Source: Nonomuraea sp. NBC_00507
Lineage (GTDB): Bacteria > Actinomycetota > Actinomycetes > Streptosporangiales > Streptosporangiaceae
Length of the DNA stretch: 64,000 bases
Direction of reading: 5' to 3'
Assembly (NCBI RefSeq): GCF_036013525.1
Contig: NZ_CP107853.1
Location: 5,022,001 to 5,086,000 of the forward strand
The position numbers were made by a program, and so were the translations under genes. Shown piece by piece: positions 17,817-26,366 of this stretch; within the stretch, counting starts at the first letter, position 1; every line of letters begins with the position of its first letter. The notes below the pieces were generated by a model. That model saw nothing but the letters and a program-made list of their open reading frames with translations, made no database searches and was not told the origin of the DNA.

Positions 17817-18106
17817 GTCGTTTGGTCGATGATCCGGAAGGTCGGCTGGTGCTCCTGCGTCATCTCCGCGTCGAGGGTCTTGTCGTCCAGGAATGAGGCC
17901 GCGGTCGGTTCGAGATATACCCGGACGCCCTCGGATTCGAGGATTTGATCGTCGGGGTGTGGTCCGCCCGAGATCGACAGTTCGAGAGATCTGCCGGGCC
18001 CGTCGACGGACAACGATGCGATGCGCAGGCCGGTTTCTGGCGGCGTTTCCGGTTGTGATGTCAGATCGCGGATTGCTGCGACCGCGTCCGCGGTCAGCGT
18101 GAGCAC
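17813..18106 (-). CDS. HesB/IscA-like small protein lacking cysteines
   Basis: This 97-residue protein opens MLTLTADAVAAIRDL, the start of HesB/IscA-type A-carriers and of a small actinobacterial adhesin-like branch. A-type Fe-S carriers use three conserved cysteines; this sequence contains none, so it cannot work as a classical Fe-S scaffold. FLDDKTLDAEMTQ near the end corresponds to the usual C-terminal region without its CGCG. Its function is unknown. It is coupled by overlap to the DUF2071 gene. Confidence 0.75.
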   Translation of the reverse strand: MLTLTADAVAAIRDLTSQPETPPETGLRIASLSVDGPGRSLELSISGGPHPDDQILESEGVRVYLEPTAASFLDDKTLDAEMTQEHQPTFRIIDQTT

Positions 18107-18221
18107 GGTGACTCCTCGGTCGGCGAAGCTGTCAGTGGTCGTGGAGAGGTTGCCCTGTCGCTTGCCCTGAACTCCTTGCCCGTGCCGAGAAGCCGATAAC
18201 CCCCATTGTGGTCAAATACCT

Positions 18222-18246
18222 CCGCCGCGGCGGGCTGCCGCGGCGG
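18222..18246 (-). terminator. GC-rich hairpin downstream of the beta-helix gene
   Basis: CCGCCGCGGC (18222-18231) and GCCGCGGCGG (18237-18246) form a perfect 10-bp stem with a 5-base loop, 17 bases past the stop of the minus-strand gene. A weak T-containing run (GGTATTTGACC) follows on that strand. Confidence 0.6.
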
Positions 18247-18263
18247 TCAGGCGGCGGAGTCCG

Positions 18264-19964
18264 TCAGGGGGTTACCGGGGTGCCGCCGAAGGTCACGACG
18301 AGGCGGCCGTCGGAGGCGAAGGACCAGCCCAGGGTGCCGGTGTAGGAGGAGCACCGGGACCCGTTCGAGCCGGACCAGAACTGGTTCGTGCTGTCGGCGT
18401 TCCCAACGATCTTGTCGTTGGTTCCGCTGCTGCTGCGACACGAGGTGTTGTTGCGGAACACCGAGGTGCCGGCCTCGAACGTGAAGTTGCGCTCGGTGTT
18501 GTCGATGCTGACGTTGTTCGCTATCGACATGGTGCCGGGGTTGCGATTGTAGGTGAATCCGTGCTTGCCGTTGCGGTAGGCGATGGTGCGCCGGACGACG
18601 TGGTTGACGCCGATGTCCTCGCCACCGAGCTTGAAGCCGTTGCGGTCGCCGTTGCCGGCCTGGCCGCCGTTGCTGAGGGTGCCGTTGTTGTAGGCCAGGG
18701 AGTCCTCGATGGTCACCGCGCCGATGGCTCCCGTGTCCGTCTTGGTGTAGAGGTCCCAGCCGTCGTCGATGTTGTTGCGGGCCACCGCGTAGCGGAAGAC
18801 GTTCCCGGAACCGACGGTGAGCTTGGCGGCGAAGCCGTCGGCGTCCTCGCCGTCGGAGTCGGCGTTGTCGTGCGACAACGCGCTCAGGACGAGGTTGTTG
18901 GACGGCCACTGATCACGGGGGGTGGTGGAGACGGTCCGCGACAGCTGCAGGCCCGTGTCGCGGTTGAACCGTGTCACCGTGCGCTCGAAGATATTGTTGC
19001 TGCCTCCGACGAAGATGCCGTTGTCACCGGCACGCTCGACGGTGATGCCGTAGACGTGCCAGAAGGACCCGTTCACGGCAAGCCCGCGGTTGGCCGGGTC
19101 CTCGCTCTGGGCGGAGAAGTTCAGCACCGGAGTCTCACCCGGGTAGGCGGACAGTTTCTTGCGGGCGCTGGAGGTGCCGTTGTTGCCCGGCGCGATGGTG
19201 ACCGTCTGCGAGAAGGCGTACGTCCCGCCGCGCAGGTAGATCGTCCCGCCGGGAGCGACGCGGGTGATCGCCGAGGTGAGCGTCGTCGGGCTCGCCTGCG
19301 TCCCTGCTGCGCTGTCGGTGCCATTGGGGGCCACATACAGCGTGCCGGCGGACGGGGTCGGCGTGCCGCCGCCGGTGGGGGTGACGGTCGGGGTGGGGGT
19401 GGGTGTGGGGCTGGTGGTCGGGCCGCCGCCGCTGCCCGCGGGCCGCAGCGTCCACTGCTTGGTGATCGCCGAGTCGCAGGAGTTCTGCTGTAACAGGGCG
19501 CCGGCGGCGGTGGAGTTGTCCTTGACGTTGAGGCACTTGCCGCCGTTGGTGTTGACCACGCGGTAGTGGGATCCGGAGACGGTGAGCTGCCAGGTCTGTG
19601 AGGCGGAGCCCGTGCACGTTTCCTGCTGTACGGCCTTGCCGGCGCTGGTGGAGGCGTCGCGAATGCCGAGGCACTTGCCGCTGTGCTCGGCCTTGATCTG
19701 ATAGTTGGCGCCGGAGGCGGTGATCGTGAAGATCTGTCCGGCGGCCTCGGCGCAGGAGTTCTGCACAAGTTGCACGCCGTCGCCGGTGCTGGGTCCGGGT
19801 ACGGCGGCGCACAGGGCGCTGCCGGCGTTGACCAGCATGTAGTTGCCGTTGGATGGGGCTGCCGAGGCCGGTGCGTTGAGCATGGTCACCAGGCCGCCCG
19901 TGGTGACGAGTCCGGCGGTCAGCACGACCGTCAGCCTTCTGCCGAGATGTTCTCTTGTGCGCAC
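18264..19964 (-). CDS. Secreted ricin-lectin/parallel beta-helix protein, PL9-like polysaccharide lyase
   Basis: This is a 566-residue secreted protein: signal peptide (~residues 10-35, ending APASAA), then a ricin-B-type CBM13 lectin domain (~36-175) with its repeated Q-x-W elements. A Thr/Pro linker of TPTPTP type (~180-210) follows, then a right-handed parallel beta-helix (~212-566) that opens LYVAPNGTDSAAGTQASP, typical of pectate-lyase-like PL9 proteins. GDNGIFVGGSNNIFERT and DGEDADGFAAK lie in the helix core; the latter resembles the calcium/active-site region of that family. Probably cleaves pectic or related acidic polysaccharides outside the cell (inference). GTG start with GGGAG 6 bases upstream. 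Confidence 0.82.
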   Translation of the reverse strand: MRTREHLGRRLTVVLTAGLVTTGGLVTMLNAPASAAPSNGNYMLVNAGSALCAAVPGPSTGDGVQLVQNSCAEAAGQIFTITASGANYQIKAEHSGKCLGIRDASTSAGKAVQQETCTGSASQTWQLTVSGSHYRVVNTNGGKCLNVKDNSTAAGALLQQNSCDSAITKQWTLRPAGSGGGPTTSPTPTPTPTVTPTGGGTPTPSAGTLYVAPNGTDSAAGTQASPTTLTSAITRVAPGGTIYLRGGTYAFSQTVTIAPGNNGTSSARKKLSAYPGETPVLNFSAQSEDPANRGLAVNGSFWHVYGITVERAGDNGIFVGGSNNIFERTVTRFNRDTGLQLSRTVSTTPRDQWPSNNLVLSALSHDNADSDGEDADGFAAKLTVGSGNVFRYAVARNNIDDGWDLYTKTDTGAIGAVTIEDSLAYNNGTLSNGGQAGNGDRNGFKLGGEDIGVNHVVRRTIAYRNGKHGFTYNRNPGTMSIANNVSIDNTERNFTFEAGTSVFRNNTSCRSSSGTNDKIVGNADSTNQFWSGSNGSRCSSYTGTLGWSFASDGRLVVTFGGTPVTP

Positions 19965-20280
19965 GTCCAGCTCCCTTCGTATGAGTGCTGTGGAGGTGTC
20001 GGTTCAGGGCATGGCAAAGCAGATCCCGCTTCTGCAGTTCTTCAGCTCGCCAGGCCCAGCCCGCAGGGGGTGGCTATGTGGATGTGCTGTCACGCGTGTC
20101 GTTCTCTGCGCGTTGCGCCCAACAACCGGTTGCAGACACAGTGGCGTTACATGAACGAAACGTCAATACATCTAGGTAAAACTGCAAACGACGCGACCCA
20201 TTGTGCCTGGTCGCGTCGTTAATCCTGCAACAACCGATTGCAAAAAGCGGCTTGGGCGCTTGTCAGGCCGGGTTAGTACG
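19965..20280. promoter_or_regulatory. 316-bp intergenic region with repeated LacI-like operator motif and a terminator
   Basis: Two copies of CAACAACCGRTTGCA lie in this gap: 20120-20134, which contains the perfect palindrome CAACCGGTTG (20123-20132), and 20228-20242. They match at 14 of 15 bases. Such CG-centred palindromes resemble LacI/GalR-family operators. The region also holds the 12-bp hairpin listed separately. A -35-like TTGACG (minus strand, near 20161) is present, but its -10 partner is weak. The rest (19965-20115) shows no further feature. Confidence 0.5.
20187..20220 (-). terminator. 12-bp hairpin terminator of the ABC exporter-fold operon
   Basis: AACGACGCGACC (20187-20198) and GGTCGCGTCGTT (20209-20220) form a perfect stem with a 10-base loop, about 60 bases past the stop of the ABC gene. 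On the minus strand it is followed by a T-rich stretch (TTTGCAGTTTTACC), as expected for an intrinsic terminator. Confidence 0.7.
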
Positions 20281-21996
20281 TCATTCACTCGCCGCCGGTG
20301 TCAGGGACATGGTCCAGAAATCGGCGTAGCGGCCGCCGCGGCGCAGCAGCTCGTCGTGGTTGCCTTCCTCCACGATCCGGCCGTCGTCCAGGAAGACGAT
20401 GCGATCGGCGCGTTGGACGGTCCGCAGCCGATGCGCGACCATCACCACCGTCCGGCCCGCCATCAGGCGCTCGATGCCCTCGTGGACGGCCGCCTCGTTC
20501 ACCGGGTCCAGTGCGGAGGTCACCTCGTCCAGCAGCACGATGGGCGCGTTCTTCAGCAGCGCTCGCGCGATCGAGACACGCTGGCGCTCACCACCCGACA
20601 GCAGTGCGCCGCCCTCGCCGACCTTGCTCGCCCATCCGCCGGGCAGCCGTTCGATCACCTCGTCCAGCCCCGCGGCGGTCGCTGCCGCCCGCACCTCGTC
20701 AACGCCCGCGTCGGGGCGGCCGAGCTGTACGTTCTCCTCGATGGTGCCGTCGAAGAGGTAGACGTCCTGGAAGACGATGGCGATCTGCGCCATCAACACC
20801 TCGGTGTCGATGGCCCGCACGTCCACACCGCCCACGCGCACCGCGCCCGCGTCCACGTCGTAGAACCGCGCGAGCAACTGCAGCAGGGTGCTCTTGCCGG
20901 CGCCCGAGGGTCCGACGACGGCGAGTCGCCGTCCCTCGGGCACGGACAACGACACGTTGTCGATCACGGTGCGGTCGCCATGGTGAAAGGTGACGGACGC
21001 GAACTCCAGGTGGTGGCGTTCCGGCTGGATCGGTTCGCGGGGTTCCGGCAGCGGCTCGGTACGCAAGACCGTGTCGAGTCTGGCCAACTCGGCGCGTGCG
21101 CTGCGGAGTTGGCCGCCGATATCCGTCAGCGACAGCAGCGGGTCGGCGCAACGGGCGGCCAGCACCAGGATCGTCAATACTTCTGCCGCACCGATGGCCC
21201 CGCCGAGCGCGAGGTAGGCGCCCAGGACGAGCACCACGGTGAAGATCGCCTGCACCGTGAGGGTCAGGCCCACGACGCCGGGCAGCGCCTTCAGCACGCT
21301 ACGCCGGGAGGCACGCCGGAGATCCCGCAGCGAGTCGTCGAGGACCTTGAATCGTTCGACGGTCCGGCCGCCGGCTCGCAGCACCGGCTGGGCCTGGAGG
21401 TATTCGATGACTCGCCCGGTGGCCTCCTTGTCGCGTTCATGGCGCTCGGCATCGGTGGCGGCCGTCGAACGTCCCGTCCAGATCTGGACGGCCACCACGA
21501 TCGGTGCGGCGGCCAACGCGGCCAAGCCCAGCTGCCAGTTGAAGGCGAGCATCACGGCCACGATCGTCAGGGGCGTCACAGAGGCGGAGATCAACGGTGT
21601 CAGCAGATGCGCGATCACGCTCATCGCCCGCAGGAGGCCGCGGCTGGCCAGGACGGACACCTCCCCGACCCGGCCGGTGTCGTACCAGCCGAGGGGCAGC
21701 CGGGCCAGATGATCGCCGAGCCGGTGGTACATGCCACGCAACATCGTGGTCCCGACGCGGAAACCGGACAGATCGCTGAGGTAGCGCAGCACCGCGTAGA
21801 CCGCGACGGCCGCCCCGAACGCGATCAGCCACGGCACGGCGTCGGCGGGCGTGCTGCCCAGCAGTGCCCGCAGCACCGGAACCAGCAGCGCGTAGGACAA
21901 CCCCTCGGCTATCGCCGTCGTCGTCATCAGGGCTACGGTGCGGCGCACCGGCTGGGCGTAGTGGTGTCCCAGCACCCGTAGCAGCATGCGAATCAT
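20281..21996 (-). CDS. ABC transporter ATPase/permease fusion, IrtB/YbtQ-like
   Basis: This is a 571-residue half-transporter: six transmembrane helices (~1-320), then an ATPase domain with Walker A GPSGAGKSTLLQLL (~360), signature LSGGERQR and Walker B IVLLDEVTSALDP. The DEVTSALDPVNE wording and the N-terminal AEGLSYALLVPVLRALL recall IrtB/YbtQ, which have an exporter fold but import ferric siderophores (family knowledge). The ATG overlaps the upstream partner gene (ATGA), giving a likely heterodimer. The alternative is a generic drug or lipid exporter; substrate direction cannot be read from the sequence. Confidence 0.85.
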   Translation of the reverse strand: MIRMLLRVLGHHYAQPVRRTVALMTTTAIAEGLSYALLVPVLRALLGSTPADAVPWLIAFGAAVAVYAVLRYLSDLSGFRVGTTMLRGMYHRLGDHLARLPLGWYDTGRVGEVSVLASRGLLRAMSVIAHLLTPLISASVTPLTIVAVMLAFNWQLGLAALAAAPIVVAVQIWTGRSTAATDAERHERDKEATGRVIEYLQAQPVLRAGGRTVERFKVLDDSLRDLRRASRRSVLKALPGVVGLTLTVQAIFTVVLVLGAYLALGGAIGAAEVLTILVLAARCADPLLSLTDIGGQLRSARAELARLDTVLRTEPLPEPREPIQPERHHLEFASVTFHHGDRTVIDNVSLSVPEGRRLAVVGPSGAGKSTLLQLLARFYDVDAGAVRVGGVDVRAIDTEVLMAQIAIVFQDVYLFDGTIEENVQLGRPDAGVDEVRAAATAAGLDEVIERLPGGWASKVGEGGALLSGGERQRVSIARALLKNAPIVLLDEVTSALDPVNEAAVHEGIERLMAGRTVVMVAHRLRTVQRADRIVFLDDGRIVEEGNHDELLRRGGRYADFWTMSLTPAASE

Positions 21997-23783
21997 CGGG
22001 GCTCATCTCCTCGGGATCGCCAGAACGCGGCGAACGTTCCGTTCTGTGCCAGCAGCTCGGCGGGCCTGCCGCGCTCGACGATCGACCCGTTCTCCAGCAC
22101 CACGACGGTGTCGGCGTCAGCGACCGTCTCCAGCCGATGGGCGATGACCAGGATCGTCCGATCGCCCTTCAGCGTCGCCAGGGTCCGGCGTACCGCCTGT
22201 TCGGTGTGCGGGTCGGCGAAGGAGGTCGCCTCGTCGAGCACCAGCACGGGCGCGTCGGCGAGCAGGGCGCGGGCGAGCGAGATCCGCTGGGCCTCGCCAC
22301 CCGACAGCCCGGCCTCTTCACCGATCACCGTCTCGTATCCGCGCGGCAGCTCGAGAATCCGATCATGGATGCCCGCCAGGCGGGCGGCGCGCATCACGTC
22401 ATCGCGGTCGGCGTGCGGTACCGCCAGCGCGATGTTGTCCGCGACCGATGCGCGCAGCAGGCGTACGTCCTGGAAGACGAAGGAGACCATCCGGTACAGC
22501 TCCCGGCTGCCGATCTCGCGCAGATCGACGCCGCCCAGGACGACCGAGCCGTGAGTCGGGTCGAAGAACCGCGGCAGCAGCTGGACCAGGGTGGACTTTC
22601 CGCTTCCCGACGGCCCCACGATCGCGGTGACCGTGCCCGGCTCGAGCACCAGGTCGATCCCGCGCAGCACCTCGTGATCATCTTCATAACCAAATCGGAC
22701 GCCACGCAGTTCCACCCGATGCCCTTGTGGGGCGAGCGGGTGCGCGGGCTCCGGTAGCGACGGGACCGCGAGCACGCCCCGGATCCGGCCGAGCGCGCGC
22801 CGGGCGGCCTGCAGGTCGTCGAAGCCGTGGCCCAGAGCCGCCACCGGAGCGGTCAAGCCCAGTCCGAGCAGGAGGAAGGGCAGCAGGTCGACCGGGGCCA
22901 GGCCACCGTTCGCGATCAGAGCCGCACCGCCGATCAGCACGACCAGCAGCACGAACGGCGGCGACAGCGCCAGCTGCATCCCCGCGGCGAACCCGGACAG
23001 ACCGCGCGCCCAGCGGAGAAAAGTGTCGGCGAAATCGTCCGCGGCCGTGCGGAATTTGCGGTGGGTTCTTTCGGATCCGCCGAACGCCTTGACCACTGAT
23101 ATGCCTTGGACGAACTCGACGACGGAACTGGCGATCCGTCCCATCGCCGCATCGAACTCCTCCTGCTCGCGCATCCGGGCCGGGGTCATCATCAGGGGGA
23201 CCAGCGCCACTGCCAGCGCCACCGGTATCAGCGTGATCAGCGTGAGCCGCCAGTCGACGGTGAACAGGTAGATCAGCGACACCAGTGGCACCACGAATGC
23301 GGAGACAAGCTCGCCGGGGGTGTGGGCGATGAACGGGTGCACCGCACTCACGTCCTCCCCCACCACCTTCGCCAGCTCGCCGGTCCGGCGCCGGGAGAAC
23401 CAGCCGATCGGCACTCGCCCCAGCCACGCGGCCAGCTGCCGGCGAAACGCCAGTTGCACCTGACCGTCGACAACATGCCCGATCCCGGACGATGCGGCCG
23501 TGAACAGCAGCCGGACGAACAAGCCGGCCACACCCACGATCAGCACCATCCAGACATGACCGTGATCGACCGGGCCGGGCGACAACAAGGCACGACCCAG
23601 CTCGACGACCGCCAGCAGCGGCGCCAAACCCGCGACCGCGCCGATCACCTGCAGGATCACCACGGCAGCGAAACTCCACAGATGCGGGCGCAGCAACCGT
23701 GGAATGCTCGGGCCAGCCGCCGAATCGGCATCCGGTGGCGGTATGGACTGCTCCCTCGCCGGGGCAAGGTCGGTGGTGGTCAT
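21993..23783 (-). CDS. ABC transporter ATPase/permease fusion, IrtA/YbtP-like
   Basis: This 596-residue half-transporter has a six-helix membrane domain (~25-330) and an ATPase domain with Walker A GPSGSGKSTLVQLL, signature LSGGEAQR and Walker B VLVLDEATSFADP. The degenerate ATSFADP is typical of the siderophore-importing exporter-fold pair. Unlike mycobacterial IrtA, it has no N-terminal siderophore-interaction (FAD reductase) domain. The ATG at 23783 is chosen because the longer open frame (to 23903) would run back through the cupin gene's end. It pairs with the 571-residue protein by stop/start overlap. Confidence 0.85.
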   Translation of the reverse strand: MTTTDLAPAREQSIPPPDADSAAGPSIPRLLRPHLWSFAAVVILQVIGAVAGLAPLLAVVELGRALLSPGPVDHGHVWMVLIVGVAGLFVRLLFTAASSGIGHVVDGQVQLAFRRQLAAWLGRVPIGWFSRRRTGELAKVVGEDVSAVHPFIAHTPGELVSAFVVPLVSLIYLFTVDWRLTLITLIPVALAVALVPLMMTPARMREQEEFDAAMGRIASSVVEFVQGISVVKAFGGSERTHRKFRTAADDFADTFLRWARGLSGFAAGMQLALSPPFVLLVVLIGGAALIANGGLAPVDLLPFLLLGLGLTAPVAALGHGFDDLQAARRALGRIRGVLAVPSLPEPAHPLAPQGHRVELRGVRFGYEDDHEVLRGIDLVLEPGTVTAIVGPSGSGKSTLVQLLPRFFDPTHGSVVLGGVDLREIGSRELYRMVSFVFQDVRLLRASVADNIALAVPHADRDDVMRAARLAGIHDRILELPRGYETVIGEEAGLSGGEAQRISLARALLADAPVLVLDEATSFADPHTEQAVRRTLATLKGDRTILVIAHRLETVADADTVVVLENGSIVERGRPAELLAQNGTFAAFWRSRGDEPR

Positions 23784-23799
23784 CACTCTCCCGTCTTCG

Positions 23800-24258
23800 T
23801 CAATCTCGTCGTGACCAGGCCCGTGGCCGAGCCGATGGCGGATCAGGACAGAGTTGGAGGGGTTGGGCCAAGGCTTCCGCCCGCGGCTCCAGCCGGCTGC
23901 CACGCGGCAGAGTGACGGCCATGATGTTGCTGGGAATGTCCAGCTCGATGCGGTGCCATCGTCCGCGAGGGACGATGGCAGCGGTTCCGGCCGTCAGCCT
24001 GATCTCCTCCTCCTGTTGTCCCGGCCGCTCCGGACGGAGATAGAGGCGGATTTTCCCGATGAGGCAGGCCACGATCTCCTCGGCCTCGGGGTGGACTTCC
24101 CAGTGGTCGGCGTGCACGTCGGCGGCGGTCTTCGCGTGGAAGGCCAGCAGCTGCCAGCCGTCCTGGTCGAAGTCCGTTGTTCTTTTCCCGGCGTGAATCG
24201 TGCCGCCTTGGTGAAGGTGGACAGAGGACGCGAGGAGATCGATCGAGGTGACCGTCAT
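23800..24258 (-). CDS. Cupin-domain protein
   Basis: This is a 152-residue single-domain cupin. The metal-binding region is seen as HADHWEVHPEAEEIVACLIGKIRLYL (first cupin motif) and IVPRGRWHRIEL (second motif with its His). There is no DNA-binding or other domain, and the C-terminal ~20 residues look disordered. It is located between the esterase gene (12 bp) and the ABC pair (16 bp) on the same strand. Its function is unknown; small cupins bind or isomerise small ligands, or act as sensors. Confidence 0.8.
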   Translation of the reverse strand: MTVTSIDLLASSVHLHQGGTIHAGKRTTDFDQDGWQLLAFHAKTAADVHADHWEVHPEAEEIVACLIGKIRLYLRPERPGQQEEEIRLTAGTAAIVPRGRWHRIELDIPSNIMAVTLPRGSRLEPRAEALAQPLQLCPDPPSARPRAWSRRD

Positions 24259-24270
24259 GCCGCGACGACC

Positions 24271-25182
24271 TCACTCGGCCAGGGCACGGCGCAGAGCGGC
24301 GCCGAGTTCGGCGATCTGCCGCTGCGACACCTCGGCGGACAGGATCGCCTGCGACCCGTGGAAGGTGCCGGGCCACTGGTGCAGCTCGACCGACACGCCC
24401 GCCTGCAGCAGGCGCAGCGCGTAGGCGATGTCTTCGTCGCGGCTCGGGCAGAACTCCGCGGTGGCGATGTAGGCAGGGGGCAGACCGGACAGATCGCCGG
24501 CCCGCGCTGGGGCGGCGTACGGCGTGGCGGGCGCGGAACCCAGGTAGTGCCGCCACGCTGCGGTGACTTTGTCGCGATTCATCCAGGGCGTATCGGTGAA
24601 GTGCCGCTGCGACCACGTCTCCTGCCGGTCGTCGAGCGAGGGCTGATTGAGCAGCTGGAAGCGGATGGGCGGTCCCTGCTCATCGCGCGCCCGCAACGTC
24701 ACCGCGGCCGCGAGGCCCGCGCCGGCGCTGTGACCTCCGACCGCGATGCGGGCGGGGTCGATGCCGAGCTCGGCGGCATGCTCGGCCGTCCAGGTCAGCA
24801 CGGTGTAGACGTCGTCCAGGGCGGCCGGGAACGGATGCTCGGGAGCCAGCCGGTAGCCCACCGAGATCACCACCGCGCCGGAGCCGTCCGCGACCCGGAT
24901 GGCCCACGGGTGCTCGGTGTCCAGGTCACCCATGACAAATCCGCCGCCGTGCAGCCAGATGATGGCGGCCTGCGCGCCGTGGGGGCGATAGATCCGCACC
25001 GCGACCTCCGGATCGGCGGGCACCATGCGGTCCTCGATCTCCATGTCCGCGGTGTCCGGCACCGGCGCCGCGGCGGCCAGCGCGGCGAAGTTCTTGCGCT
25101 CGGTGACCGGATCGGTCAGGTCGGCCTTGGGGAACAACGGGATGAATGCTTCCAGTTCGGGATCCATGTCAGCCATCCTCAC
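24271..25182 (-). CDS. Alpha/beta hydrolase, HSL/acetyl-esterase family
   Basis: This is an esterase of about 303 residues: oxyanion-hole motif IIWLHGGGFVMGD (~75), nucleophile GGHSAGAG (~150) and late Asp/His (EDIAYALRL, QWPGTFHGS). It belongs to the hormone-sensitive-lipase (AB hydrolase 3) family, which cleaves short acyl esters or lactones. Starts at 25191, 25182 and 25176 are all possible; 25182 (GTG) lies 8 bases after GGAGGG. It is the first gene of the operon with the cupin and the two siderophore-importer-like ABC proteins. A role in releasing cargo or metal from an imported ester ligand is conceivable but unproven. Confidence 0.85.
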   Translation of the reverse strand: MRMADMDPELEAFIPLFPKADLTDPVTERKNFAALAAAAPVPDTADMEIEDRMVPADPEVAVRIYRPHGAQAAIIWLHGGGFVMGDLDTEHPWAIRVADGSGAVVISVGYRLAPEHPFPAALDDVYTVLTWTAEHAAELGIDPARIAVGGHSAGAGLAAAVTLRARDEQGPPIRFQLLNQPSLDDRQETWSQRHFTDTPWMNRDKVTAAWRHYLGSAPATPYAAPARAGDLSGLPPAYIATAEFCPSRDEDIAYALRLLQAGVSVELHQWPGTFHGSQAILSAEVSQRQIAELGAALRRALAE

Positions 25183-25263
25183 AGTGGCCACCCTCCGAGA
25201 TCAGCCGCCATCCGTCGGGCATCCCGCCTGGATCATGCACCGATCGTCGCTTACCCTCCTGTC

Positions 25264-26298
25264 ATGGAGGTACTGGCGGAACGGCTGTCGCAACTGGATT
25301 CGCAAGCCGGAGGGGCGATCCGGGTGGTCATGTTCTACGACACGCTGATGCGCCGGCGGGTGGACCTCCCGGCGCTCGCCCGGGCCTCGGCGGGCCTGGC
25401 CGAGTGCGTGGCCGGGATCCGGCTCCACGGCACCGGCCGGACGATCCGCATGTCGCCCGACGGCAGACAGGCGTCCGCCCCGCCGCCACCCGCGTCCACC
25501 ACGGTGCCGATCACCCTCGACGGGGAGGAGATCGGCACGGTGTGGCTGGAACGCCCCGGCACGCCAGGTTCCCTCGACGAACTGCTGCTGGACCGGCTCG
25601 CCATCGCCGCCACGACGGTCGTCGAGAGGTACGGCCCGGCCCGCACCACCATGGCCGACCCCGGCCTCGTCGAACTCGTGATCAGCTCCGACAGCGACGA
25701 GGCGGCCAGAGCCCGGGCGCTACGGCTCTTGGGTTTCGCCGCCGCCCTGCCGGTCCGGGTCGTCGCCGTACGGTCACAGGTTCCGCTCGACCAGGTCGGC
25801 GGCCTGGTCTGCCCGGCCCGGCCGGTGAAGGCGGCACCGCTCGCCGACGTGGGCGTCATCCTGGCCACCACCCTGGACCCGGCCCGGTTTCCCGCGGGCG
25901 TACGCGCGGGCATCGGCGCCGCCGACAGCCCCGACCGGTCCTGGCGGGAAGCCCGCACCGCCCTCCGCTTCGCCACCCCACGCCAGCCGGTCGTCCACTA
26001 CGACGACCTGGGTGCGCTGGCGCTCCTGGCCGAGATACCTCGGGACGCCTCGCGCGACAACACCGACGTGGCCGCGGTCGCGCGGATGGCCGGCAACCCA
26101 GAAGACCTGGAGACCCTGGACGCCTACTGCGCCACCGGCTCTCTACGGCAGGCGGCCGACCGGCTCCACCTGCACCACAGCAGCGTCGCCCGCCGGCTCG
26201 AACAGCTCGGCAAGACCCTGGGCATCGAGCTCACCGAGCCCACCGGACTGATACGGGTCAGGCTCGCCCTCACCGCATGGCGGCTGCTCGACGACTGA
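25264..26298 (+). CDS. PucR/CdaR-type transcriptional regulator
   Basis: This is a 344-residue regulator read divergently from the esterase operon. It has a weakly conserved N-terminal ligand domain, a central GGDEF-like/CdaR region (PVRVVAVRSQ to ARTALRFATP) and the C-terminal PucR helix-turn-helix. The latter reads LDAYCATGSLRQAADRL then HHSSVARRLEQL (~300-330). Family members activate purine, sugar-acid or other catabolic genes in response to ligand. The open frame extends far upstream (to 23854), but that part is antisense to the esterase and cupin genes; ATG 25264 is the sensible start. No ribosome site is seen. Confidence 0.85.
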   Translation: MEVLAERLSQLDSQAGGAIRVVMFYDTLMRRRVDLPALARASAGLAECVAGIRLHGTGRTIRMSPDGRQASAPPPPASTTVPITLDGEEIGTVWLERPGTPGSLDELLLDRLAIAATTVVERYGPARTTMADPGLVELVISSDSDEAARARALRLLGFAAALPVRVVAVRSQVPLDQVGGLVCPARPVKAAPLADVGVILATTLDPARFPAGVRAGIGAADSPDRSWREARTALRFATPRQPVVHYDDLGALALLAEIPRDASRDNTDVAAVARMAGNPEDLETLDAYCATGSLRQAADRLHLHHSSVARRLEQLGKTLGIELTEPTGLIRVRLALTAWRLLDD

Positions 26299-26305
26299 GG
26301 AAGGT

Positions 26306-26352
26306 CCGGCTTCGGCCGGGTTCGCTCCCGGCACAGCAGCCGGCCGAACCGG
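26306..26352. terminator. Imperfect hairpin between convergent genes
   Basis: CCGGCTTCGGCCGG (26306-26319) pairs with CCGGCCGAACCGG (26340-26352) with a single bulged base and a 20-base loop. It lies between the PucR-type regulator and the end of the Ebo-like operon, so it could stop transcription from both sides. Confidence 0.55.
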
Positions 26353-26366
26353 AGCCTGGTGGCCGT

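Noticed and set aside
23854..25263. Long N-terminal extension of the PucR-type regulator
   Set aside because: The frame stays open, but it runs antisense through the cupin and esterase genes and its translation has no family resemblance; the regulator starts at 25264.
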